This document shows positions 43,721 to 54,153 of a stretch of DNA of 64,000 nt, piece by piece (the first letter of the stretch is position 1; each line of letters begins with the position of its first letter). The translations under genes and the position numbers were made by a program. Under the pieces are notes generated by a model. It ran no database searches. It was not told where the DNA came from and saw only the letters and a list, made by a program, of their open reading frames with translations. The DNA comes from Limonium bicolor (lineage: Eukaryota; Streptophyta; Magnoliopsida; Caryophyllales; Plumbaginaceae), in contig CM041783.1 in NCBI GenBank assembly GCA_023374045.1, positions 98,987,298 through 99,051,297 of the forward strand, given 5' to 3'.

Positions 43721-44952
43721 CTAGTCTTACTGTCCAAGATTCTTTGAGGAGTCTCCACGGATCTCATGTTTGGTTCCAAAGTAAACCTCTCAGGTTCTAA
43801 CACATGGGAGGGGTGGTGCATGTATTTCTTTAGCTGTGAAACATGAAAAACATCATGCACTTTACCCAGCTCAGCAGGTAAATTCAACCTGTAAGCAACC
43901 GGGCCCACCCGCTCCGTAATCTCATAAGGACCAACAAATTTCGGGCTTAATTTACCCTTCTGCCCAAACCTGAATACACCCTTCATCGGTGAAACTCGCA
44001 GAAATACCTGGTCGCCCACTGTGAACTTCAGGTCCCGTCGTCGAACATCAGCATACGACTTCTGCCTATCTTGAGCAGCTTTCATGTTCTCCCTGATTTG
44101 CTGAACTTCAGCCTTAACTTGTTCTAAATACTCTGGTCCTATAATGACCGTCTCACTCGACTCATCCCAGCAGAGCGGTGTACGACATGGTCTACCGTAC
44201 AACGCTTGAAAAGGTGCCATCTTGATCGAAGTGTGATAGCTGTTGTTGTATGTCAACTCGATCAGATGCAATCTGTCAATCCAACTGCCCTGGAAGTCTA
44301 AGGCACATGCTCTCAGCATGTCCTCGAGTGTCTGAATAGTACGCTCAGTCTGACCATCTGTCTGAGGATGGAACGCGGTACTCAGCTTGAGTTCTGTACC
44401 CAACACTTCTCTGGTAGCTCTCCAGTACCTCGAAAGGAATCTGGTATCTCTATCTGACACTATGGTCTTTGGTATCCCGTGATGTCTCATGATTTCTTTC
44501 TCAAATAACTCAGCTAATTTGGTCATCTTCCAAGTATCCTTCATCGGTATGAATCGGGCTACTTTGGTAAGGCGATCTACCACCACCCATATCATGTTGA
44601 GACCTCCCCTAGCAGGTGGAAGCCCAACTACGAAGTCCATGGAGATATCATGGAACTTCCACTCCGGAACTGGCATCGACTGTACCATTCCGCCCGGTCG
44701 TCGGTGCTCGAATTTCACCTTCTGGCATGTGAGACACCTCAAGACAAACTCGGTAACATCTGTCTTCATCCCCGACCACCAGAAGTATCTCTTCATGTCT
44801 TTATACATTTTAGAGGCTCCCGGATGGATGGAAACTGAAGAACAGTGTGATTCTCTAAGTATACGGTCTTTCAGATCCGTGTTGCCCCGTGGTATGCATA
44901 ACCGGCCCTTAAGTCTGATCAGATCATCATCATGGAGTCTGAAGTCGTATTT
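43721..44952 (-). pseudogene. Element A integrase, unit 2 (core intact, tail replaced)
   Basis: Open from the TAG at 44953-44955 through to B. It holds the HHCC zinc-binding part (His pair before MYKDMKRYFWW, then CLTCQ), core motifs DFVVGLPP, VSDRDTRF and HPQTDGQTERT with the D,D,E residues, and the GPYEITERVGPVAYRLN module. The first ATG is 44808. After LDSKT it reads into the antisense B LTR and stops at 43408, so the chromo-like tail is replaced by unrelated sequence. This is the best integrase copy in the window. Confidence 0.88.
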
Positions 44953-46976
44953 CTAACTCTCAAAGGTACCATCTGTCAGCTTCTGTCTAACCTCTCTCAT
45001 GTACTCATCTGTCCTCTGAGCCTCTCGCACCTCATCAACCAAGCTGGAGAAAGAAATTAGCGAATGGAGTGAGTGTGCTCGACGGCTCAGGGCGTCTGCC
45101 ACAACATTGGCCTTCCCCTCTTTGTATTGGAGGTCAATGTCATAGTCTTTCAGAAACTCTAACCATCTCCTCTGTCGAAGATTTAACTCCTTCTGAGTGA
45201 ATATGTATCTCAAACTCTTGTGATCGGTGTAGATCGTGACACTAACCCCATATAAGTAGTGGCGCCATATCTTCAAAGCGAAGACTACAGCTCCCAGCTC
45301 TAAATCATGTGTGGGGTAGTTCTCCTCATGTTTCTTCAACTGGCGTGAGGCATATGCCACCACCTTGCCATGTTGCATGAGCACGCAACCCAGCCCTCTG
45401 CTGGATGCATCACAATAAACCTCAAAGCCCTCTGTACCGTCTGGAATGGTCAGAACCGGTGCAGTGGTCAGTGAGTCCTTCAAGCGCTGAAATGATCTCT
45501 CGCAGTCAACTGTCCACAAGAACGGTCCATCCTTCTTCATCAGACTAGTCATCGGTTTCGCGACCTTGCTGAAATCTCTAACAAACCTCCTGTAGTAACC
45601 TGCCAGACCGAGAAAGCTCCGGATGTCGGTAACAGTCTTCAGCCTTGGCCAAGTACGTACGGCATCAATCTTTGCTGGATCCACTGCGATCCCAGCATCT
45701 GAGATGACATGACCTAGGAAAGAGACCTGGTCAAGCCAAAACTCACATTTGGAGAACTTAGCATATAGCTGGTTCTCCCTCAGTATTTCCAATACCCTCC
45801 TCAGATGTTCCTCATGTTCCACTTTAGACTTCGAGTATATCAGAATGTCATCAATAAAAACCACAACCGACTTGTCCAGCTGCTCCTGGAACAAGCGGTT
45901 CATCAGATCCATAAATTTCGCCGGTGCGTTCGACAAACCGAACGGCATCACTGTAAACTCATAGTGGTCGTATCGTGTCCGGAATGCCGTCTTCTCAATG
46001 TCTCCCTCCTTAATGGCTATCTGATGATACCCCGATCTGAGATCAATCTTGGAAAACACAGATGCTCCCTTCAACTGATCGAACAGATCGTCAATGCGGG
46101 GTAGTGGGTACTTATTCTTCAATGTCACTGCATTTAGCTCTCTGTAGTCGATGCAGAGGCGGAGACTACCATCCTTCTTCTTCACGAAGAGGACTGGCGC
46201 TCCCCATGGTGACACACTTGGTCTAATGAATCCCTTATCCAACAAATCCTTCAATTGTTCCTTTAACTCAGCCATTTCTGCCGGAGCCATGCGGTATGGT
46301 GCCTTGGCTATCGGTCCGGTACCAGGTAGTAGCTCGATGGTGAACTCTACCTCCCGAGTGGGTGGCATGCCGGGCAGTTCCCGTGGAAATAAGTCGGGGA
46401 ACTCCGACACTACCGGTAAGTCGGGGTCGAACTCAGGGTCTCTCTCTATGTCCTGTACATAGCAGAGGTACACTTCTTCCTTTCTCCTTAATTCTTTATA
46501 CATTGCCATGGCAGTGATGATCTTAGTCGAAGGCTCTCTGGGCCTCTGGCGGTATGATATTGTTACCCCAGACGGACTCCTGAGCAGCAATCTATGCTCG
46601 GCGCAGAGGATACGTCCCTTGTGCCGCTCCAACCAGTTCATCCCGAAGATAACATCAAATCCTAGCTTACTGAACTCAATGAAACTGACTGGAAAGTCTT
46701 CTCCCTTAATTCTGACAGTGGCTCCTCGGTAGTAACGAGTGCAACGAACCTTCTCCTTAGACAGGAGCGTAACCGTGAAGTCGGGTAGCTCATCAGCGTC
46801 TAGCCCCAACCTGCTCGCGAATGATGCCGAGACAAAGGTATGCGAGGCCCCTGAGTCGAAGAGAACTGATGCCTCAATCCCATTAATTGGAAAGGTGCCG
46901 GTGAGGATAGTACCGCTGGCGTCGGCCTGTGCCTCTGTAAGTATGCTCAGTGCACCTTCCGTACCGAGTCCATAAC
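44953..46976 (-). CDS. Element A protease-RT-RNase H, unit 2 (open frame)
   Basis: One uninterrupted frame to TAG at 44953-44955. The aspartic protease [10 protein letters not shown] comes first (Asp codon 46855-46857). RT follows with [48 protein letters not shown] and the FIDD catalytic box (Asp codons 45847-45852). RNase H comes last with [11 protein letters not shown], the catalytic Glu of [12 protein letters not shown], and TDHKSL. Sequence style and the initiator-Met primer indicate the Tekay/Del branch of chromoviruses. The frame has no start codon of its own: it opens at a probable splice acceptor (46976 or 46934), so it should be expressed as a gag-pol fusion. TAG at its end separates RNase H from integrase in both units. 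Confidence 0.92.
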
Positions 46977-47989
46977 CTAATTGTGTTCACAAGCTTCATG
47001 AGTATTGATGGTATAACAAGAGTCGTAACAATTTATATGAACAACACTGTTATTTTATTCATAACCATCCTGTTTACAACATGTGCTTCAATCTTACATC
47101 TCATTCCTCATCTCATTCTAACATTACACGGCTAATATTGTCTAAAGGTTAGGTTTAATCTTCCTGGTCTCATATGCGTCGCATTGATTACTGCTGACGG
47201 TGCTGTATTCAGCTTGATTCTCTTAATCCCATGGTATAACATCCTTGATTCTCCTCCCATAATTAACACATCACCTGACTTAAGTACCAACTTATTTGCA
47301 CGGTCCGCACGCTTCTGCTCGCCGTATAAAAACTGCATCATCCCCAATGGACCAACACTACGGGTATCCCTCTTTCGAGAGGCTCCGTTGTCTCGTCCTT
47401 ATCCTGGTGTAGTCCCAGTTTCCCATCCTTCTCGTAGAAGTTTACAATGCAAATGTCTGCCTGGATGTCTGGAATCGGTTCAGCTTCCAACTGCTGAGCG
47501 ATTTCCATGACTTGTGTAATAACTGGATGGAACTCTTCAGGTATTCCCGGTGGTGAGACTCCATCTTGCACCCTCATGGTTTGGTAGTTCTTGGCATACG
47601 GATTCCAATCCTTGCCCAAGCTCATCATCTTTAATTTCATCCTTGCTCCCCCTGGGTACTCCGGTGTGTTAAAACCTCCCGGTCCCATTCCTAGTTGATT
47701 GCATCTTCTCATGATGGCTATTTGTGCTTCGGGTGTCAGGTATCCCCTTAATAAAGTCATACTTGGGCGGATAACCTGACATTGTTCGGTTGGAAAGTCT
47801 ATGGTTTCGATGTCGGTGTGCTCCGGGTTAGGTGTAGATGGTATTGGGTAGCAGTCCTAAAGTGGTAGTAGGTTATATATTACTTAAGTTCTAATCTCAT
47901 CTCATTCTCACTTAACTCATTTATTCACCAAACATGCATGATAATGCGGTAAGCAGGTAGCTTTTATTACTAAATGGTTATAGAGGTAC
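46977..47989 (-). other. Predicted long intron enclosing AlkB, unit 2
   Basis: Donor CAG|GTACC at 47990/47989 and acceptors ATTAG|GTTATGG (46977/46976) or TTACAG|AGGC (46935/46934), the same sites and phases as in unit 1. Confidence 0.45.
47132..47856 (-). pseudogene. AlkB-type dioxygenase carried by element A, unit 2
   Basis: The same gene as at 27369-28095 and nearly the same sequence. HxD, second His and R-x5-R codons are all present. It shares the one-base loss in the A5 run (47328-47332) and has one further two-base loss just before it (CCAACACTACG near 47353, where unit 1 has CCAAGACACTACG). One residue difference is GGFNTPEY for GGFYTPEY. Because both copies come from one duplicated block, they are not independent evidence of capture. 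Confidence 0.82.
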
Positions 47990-48220
47990 CTGGCCTCGAT
48001 GAGGGTTCAGGCTCATCGTCCCGGTCCACCATGTGTAAAGTGGGTCCCGGCTTCTGGGTCACCCTTGGGTTCTTGTCTGCCACCTGCTGCACCTTCCTCT
48101 GCCGCCTGCTGCACTCTACCTTATTCCCTTTACAGTCGAGCCCGGGGTGGTCCTTATGACACCACCTACAGATGAAGCGTCGCTGGTAGCCACCACCGGC
48201 TCCCTTCTCAGTCTCAGATC
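47990..48220 (-). pseudogene. Element A gag exon 3 with zinc knuckle, unit 2
   Basis: A copy of 28229-28459: glycine-rich stretch, zinc knuckle CRWCHKDHPGLDC and basic tail. The exon is open, but gag is broken upstream. Confidence 0.62.
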
Positions 48221-48300
48221 CTGATGATTCATAATGTCAATTCTCATATCTCAAATGGTTAGTAATTTGTTTCTTAACTCATTCAATATCAATTCCTTAC

Positions 48301-48555
48301 CCTTTGGCGCCCTAGAGCGCAGGGGTGTAGCTGCAATAGCATATGTCAACTTCAATGGCTCTTCCGGAGCCTTCTCTTTTCCTCCTTCCCCTTTGGGTTC
48401 TGATTTTTCTGGGCCTGAGGCTGGTACTTTTGTTTCTTGTACCCTCCTTGCCCTTGACTCTCCGAGCTCTTACCAGCATTCTTTCTCTTAGCATTCTCCT
48501 CGTCCCTCAGCTGGACGGTTATCTCCACCTTAGCAGCGGCATGATAGCACTCTTG
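48301..48555 (-). pseudogene. Element A gag exon 2, unit 2 (frameshift)
   Basis: A copy of 28540-28795 that has lost one T in a T run near 48379, shifting the Lys-rich linker out of frame. Predicted introns lie on both sides: 48221-48300 (80 bases) and 48556-48638 (83 bases). Confidence 0.6.
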
Positions 48556-48638
48556 CTTTTCCATAGTATTAGTCACTCTTATTTCTCATAGTCTAAATCT
48601 TACTCATTACTTACTCAAATCTCAATCATTCTTATTAC

Positions 48639-49281
48639 CTGCAAGGTAGTGTAACTCGTCGGCCCCATGCCGTAGCGGAGTCGATGGCTAAGCCCGCCAT
48701 AGAAGCGGTCCACCAGGATCTAGTCAGAGTGTCCAAGACCTGGCAGAAGACGGAGCAAGGCAGTGAACTCTGAGTAATACTCGTCCACTGTCATCTTGTC
48801 CGTCTGCTTAAGTGCATCCAACTGTAAGCGCTTCTTCGTCTGGACATGGGCGGGGTAGTACTTTGCTCGTAGCAAGGCGGTGTACTGCTCCCAGCCGAAC
48901 TCTGGATTGGCCACATGCTCGGCCCTCACCAGCTTCCACCAATCGTCTGCCGCCCCCTTCAGATAGAAAGCAGCTAGACGCACCTTGATCCCAGCAGGGA
49001 CATCAAGGGTCTCGAAGGCGGTCTCCAGCTCGGAGATGTACGCCTCAAGCTTGGCGGGATCGGTCTCCCCCTTAAAGTGCGCGGGTCGAAGATCTGCAAG
49101 ACTCTTCACCCAGTTTGGTTCCCTATGTTGTGGCGGTGGAGGTGGTGCACCCACACCAGGCTGATAGCCCATATGCCCTAATTGCGGCAGCTACGATCTC
49201 TGCGATTGTCTGCCCTCCAGGTATTCCTGAAGCATCATCACCCTGGCCGCGACCTCGGCTTCCCCTAGGACGTCCTGCCAT
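48639..49281 (-). pseudogene. Element A gag exon 1, unit 2
   Basis: ATG at 49281. One extra T near 49181 breaks the frame after the Arg/Gly-rich start. The core from MGYQPGVGAPPPPP to TVDEYYSEFTALLRLLPGL is intact and ends at the shared TAG 48720-48722; the frame is open beyond it to the donor at 48638. Confidence 0.78.
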
Positions 49282-49497
49282 CTGAACAAGCATAACTCAC
49301 ATTAGATTCGTATTCACCACTGTTTCGGTTAGTGAATTTATAACGTCCGTAGACGGTAAAGACGATCCACACTTATTAGTGGTCATCTGACTCTACTCAC
49401 TCTAACTTCTCACACCCTTATCCCATTACTTATTCCTTAACTTATATCCTAACTCGGTGGTTACTCATGTCCGGTATTTCTTGATCAGTGTAACTAC
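49282..49497 (-). other. 5' untranslated leader of element A, unit 2
   Basis: A non-coding copy of 29517-29734. It lacks two or three bases next to the primer site (TCAGTGTAAC versus TCAGAGCGTAAC). Confidence 0.5.
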
Positions 49498-49509
49498 GCT
49501 CTGATACCA
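49498..49509 (-). other. Primer-binding site of element A, unit 2
   Basis: TGGTATCAGAGC on the minus strand, five bases from LTR3. Confidence 0.85.
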
Positions 49510-49514
49510 CTTTT

Positions 49515-52500
49515 TGTAACACCCCATCCAAAGCCAATCGTGGTTATCGCAAACTGAACACTTAAACGAATATGTCGCAGCGGAAATCACAAACACCTGG
49601 ACCTTGCCACGGTCTGATCACAGAATATACCGGCCTTAATAATTACAACACTTTTCCAAAATAACTGTCCAACCCAAAGGCATCACCATCCAAAATACCA
49701 CAACCAACCAAGTACAAGTAGCTAAATCATAATCACAACCTTACATCAGTTTAAATATAAACGGTCGGGTGCACAGGCGCAACCCGAACTCAAAATAAAC
49801 ATCCCACCCTAAGTCTAACCGCTCCTACTCTCGTAGTGCGTCCTCATGGGTCTCTTACCTGCAAGTGTAAAATAGCCCGAGGGGGTCAGCACGAATGCTG
49901 GTACCCTCTCATGGCCCCCCAAGCTAACGGGGCTACGACGACTAATTGTCGATAGCATGGAAATTGATTACATACACAAGCATAATATGAAGTGCAATAA
50001 CAATAACCACAGATGAACACATATAGTTCACAAACAATGAACGACTCAAGCGTTCCCTTATCAAGTGGGTTAGTAACCCCCTCCTTAGTCCTCATTTCCT
50101 TAATCTCAGTTCCTTACCTTAATCTCAATCTTAACTCATTCTCAGTATACAAACCGTTCCTGGAAGGGAATGGTTGTAGCTTAATTCGAACCTGGGATTT
50201 AGGTGATCCCACCGCACCATCTTAGTGCCACCTACTCTGGACGGGAGTCCAGCGTAGCTGAGCCGGCAACCGGCCCTAGGCTACAAGTCCGAAGACAAGT
50301 CCTTAAGCGGAGGGCGGATCTGATTCAGATACCGTCCCCCTTTTTCTTAGCATGCATGACCGGAGATCGGTCCCGGGTTTCCTCACTCAAGTTCCAGTTA
50401 GTAGACATCTTAATCACCATGTGCTAGCTAAGCCTTAACGGGCATTAACCAACAACCACCAAACTTAACTCTTATTCTTAACTCAGTATGTACTAAACTT
50501 GGTTAGTAACAATCTCAAGTCTCGCGGGTTAGTGTAAAATAACACGTACACAACGAGAGCAAATATAACCGGTTGCATGCTTTATCTTGTTTTAGTCATA
50601 GCAATTAAATAGATAGCACACAAGCCGAGGGACACCTCGTTAGCAAGCAGGTCACAAGAAGGATTGTACCGTTCACCGTCGATCGTTGTTTGTTTAATCT
50701 TCGGGGTCCCAATTCACAAACCTAAAACATTCATTCATTTTTAGGTCATTAGTTATTTGCACCTTACTTAACTCACTTTGTCCCTAAGGATTCCCATTCA
50801 ATAACCTCTCAAGTCTTTGCCACTTAGCTTACAAACTTAACTTTAAACATTAAAATTTATACTTAACTTAACTTAACTTAATCCCTTAAGTTCTTAGGGT
50901 CCCAATCATTACCACCCTACCAAAGGTATACCTTATTACCTATTACCATTCTTAGAATTCAAAATTTCTTTTTTTTTTATTTTTAGGCCCGACCGAACTT
51001 CCGACCGACCTTACCTAAGGTCGGTCCATTCCAGAACACTTTACCGTTTGAAAATTCTACCCCGACCGACCTTGCAAGTCCGGTCCCAAGGTCGGTCCAT
51101 TCCCGAGAGTTTCCCCCAAGGGAAATTTAAGCTCGACCGAACTTGCCAAGTCCGGTCCCATGTTCGGTCGATTCCAGAGACTTATTACCGTACAAAATTC
51201 TAGGCATGACCGACCTTGCAAGTCCGGTCCCAAGGTCGGTCCATTCCAGAGACTTAATTCCTTCACAAAATACATGCCCGACCGAACTTGTAAGTCCGGT
51301 CCTATGTTCGGTCGATTCCAGAAACTTTCTCCGGTAGTGTAATTTGAGCTCGACCGACCTTGCAGGTCCGGTCCTAAGGTCGGTCGGCTCCAGAGCCTTG
51401 TTTCTAAATTCTCTTTTAACTCCAACTTCTCCTCATATATCCTAATATGTTATAACCTCATTTGGGCACCTCAAATACACCTTAAGCCCTCCTCTAAACA
51501 CATTAAATCATTCACCAAGATCCACCTTAGTCATTATGCATTTTCCTTGTAATAATGCTAACACTTGTAATGTTTTCCACTAGGTTTCTAGGTGGTGGTT
51601 CATACCTAATGTAACCACTATGCCAAATGTTTCCCCACCACTATAACATCATCTCCCAAGCATCTTTCACCATCTAAAACTCTTTTATGCATTTACTTAA
51701 AGTTCCTTCACAAACTTAAACTTCCATAAAACACATTATTTCCTTCCTAGTTGTTTACCAACATTTGCCTATGTCCTAAATACTCAACACATTCTCTTGA
51801 TTCCTAAATCCTTCATGGTGATACCTAAGTCATTATAAGTCATTAGAACACCTTAATCTCACCCTTTTTCATCAAGACAACCTCTAGAGCTTCTAGTACT
51901 TCCTTAGTCATTAAATCCCCTTAGAATATCTTAAACACTTAAGTTCTCCTTTAAATTTTGCCATGGGTTCTCTAGTACATAGCACATCCTAACACATGGT
52001 TTTTCTCCATCAAACAACCAACATCACCCAAATTCTCATCACAACACCTTAACACACAATTTACACCAAAACTACACCACATCATCATATAGTGCTTAAA
52101 CTTAAAATGCTTGGCACTTAGGCCCTTAAATGACAATATTCTTAACCACTGAATTTCCACATATATTTGCCTTCAACCTGCGAATACACACAACAAGGCT
52201 CCCATTGAAATAAAATGCTTCTTGTAATTCACGTTGATGTTCTTAAACTATCTCTTTTTCTCATTTGCTCTTTAGTCACAAGTTCACAAGTATAGTCATT
52301 GTTTCTCCTAGGTTTTATATAACCCCTTTTCTAATGTAAACTCTACACTAAACTCATCACATATCTAAATCCCATTCCCTTAAACAATAAAACACCTTAA
52401 GGTAAGTAATTTACCTTGTTCTTTTACAAGCTTTAAAAGCTTTCCTCCTTAGGTTTTTCTTTGCTCAATCTCGGTCACCAATATATATATCCTTGCCAAT

Positions 52501-53714
52501 GTTCTAACCAATATCCAATGACTCCAATGAGTACTAGATAATACATTAACCCTAAGGAACAAACCCTAGGTTAAAAAATGTGCTTTAAGGTATTAAGGTG
52601 ATTGTTTTACCTTGGTTTCTCAAGACAAGCTTGGATATGAAGCAAGAAGGACCTCCTCAATCCTTTGAAGAGTAGAAAACAAGCTAGAACAAGGCATAAA
52701 CATGGAGTCCCATGAGTGCAAATTTTCGGACAAGGAAAGAAATGGTGGAAACCTAGATTTTCTTACACTTTCTTTACCTTAAGAGAATGGAGAAGCCAAT
52801 GGAGTCTCCAAACTTGAATTTCCTCCTCTAATGGTGGTTTGACTTGGCACCAAAATGAAGCTCTTGAAGTTTTGAAAAGATAGAAAGAGAGAGCTTGAGC
52901 TAACTAAGGAGAATATGTAATTTGTTTTGGTTTTGGAGCTAAAATGAGTGAGTTGTGTGCAAGGCTAGATGAAGCTAGCATGGAGGTATGCCTCACGTTA
53001 ATGGAGAAGGGAGAGAGAGCAAGAAACCGTGGGAAACAAAGGAGAATGAAGAAGTGAGAGAGAGAGAACCACTAAAGTGTGATATTTATGTTAAAAGGTG
53101 AATAGTACTTTTGCTTTACAAATCTTTATTTGCTTAATGAGTCATGAAGGTGGTGACTCACCTTATAAGAAACCGGCCCCCATTAGTAACAAGGGGTACT
53201 TAAGTCTTTGTTGACCAAATATCTCACTTATATTGACTTATGTTATAAACTAGCTTAATTAATTTACTATTCACAAAACAAGGCACATTGTTGTGAAATT
53301 TTTGATTTCCCATTGATATAGACTTCCAAATGTGATACTATATAGTACACATGTTAATTAAAGAGTAATGATGGACATTTAGCCATTCAAAACTCATTTA
53401 CAAGACAATTTTTCAAAAATGTGCTTTAAGACTCCTTAAAGCACATTTTGTGTTTTAACTTGTTTTCAAGCTTGGTTTTCTTTGGTAATTGATTTAAAAT
53501 GACCATTAGGATATTACTAAGGTCTTAGAACAATATTTGGGTACTCTCCCAAGTCTCTCCAAGCTTAGAGCACGTTTTTGCTTAAACTGCTCTTTTGGTG
53601 TTTCCTTATATTTTCTTTGATTAGAAATGTTTCTTAATGTTTCTAAGGCATTATTTAGCCTCCTTATATCTTAGTTTATCATTTAAACACCATATCTAAG
53701 TTTGGGGTATTTCA
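49515..53714 (-). repeat. Element A LTR3 (shared by units 2 and 3)
   Basis: This LTR is 4,200 bases and carries the hairpin cluster at 50988-51387. It shares diagnostic bases with LTR2. Its own changes include CATCTTAGTGCC near 50221 and CCCCCAAGGG near 51115. Confidence 0.85.
50988..51387. repeat. Six-unit hairpin repeat, LTR3
   Basis: Same layout as in LTR1 and LTR2. Confidence 0.7.
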
Positions 53715-53727
53715 ATCTACCCCCCTT
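53715..53727 (-). other. Polypurine tract of element A, unit 3
   Basis: AAGGGGGGTAGAT on the minus strand, next to the LTR3 start. Confidence 0.75.
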
Positions 53728-54025
53728 AAAAGAACTTTGTCCTCAAAGTTCACATGTGTGCTTAATCATTCACGGTACTCAATTCCCTTAATCTTAACAC
53801 CACATCTTATATTCACATTCACACATCTCAAGACTCAAAGGTCAATCTCAAATACAATACATAAGTATTATACATAACTCAAACTTAACACCAAAGTGTA
53901 GCAACTTACACAAATTCACATCTTAACCAACCAAACAAACGACAAACATGATCGTTTCTAACTCAAAAGCGAGGAAGCTCTACCCCCCTTAAAAAGGGGT
54001 ACGCCCCGTACCCTATACAGACGAT
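53728..54025 (-). other. 3' untranslated region of element A, unit 3
   Basis: A non-coding copy of 14221-14518. Confidence 0.6.
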
Positions 54026-54153
54026 CTAGTCAGTAAACAAAGAAGGGTACTTTGCCCTCATCTTATCCTCTAATTCCCATGTGGCCTCTTCGACATCCTG
54101 GTTAGACCAGAGAACCTTCACCAGTCGCACTGACTTGTGTGAGTGTCCCTAGT
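54026..54153 (-). pseudogene. Chromo-like tail of element A pol, unit 3
   Basis: The same tail as in units 1 and 2 (TAG 54026-54028). One base is lost near the B junction (TTGTGTGAGTG versus TTGTGGCGAGTG). CTAGT is at 54149-54153. Confidence 0.78.

Larger units (their letters stand above)
10004..53714 (-). mobile_element. Tandem array of element A (Tekay/Del-like Ty3/gypsy) sharing LTRs
   Basis: Minus-strand copies are arranged LTR1-internal-LTR2-internal-LTR3-internal and so on; the array continues past the window end, so the right boundary given is only the last LTR seen. The period is 19,748 bases (LTR1 to LTR2) and 19,763 (LTR2 to LTR3). Each internal region carries the same nested element B. 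There is no flanking DNA or target duplication between copies, only single shared LTRs. This is the product expected from unequal recombination between LTRs rather than separate insertions. The left edge is in the RNase H region of element C. Confidence 0.85.
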
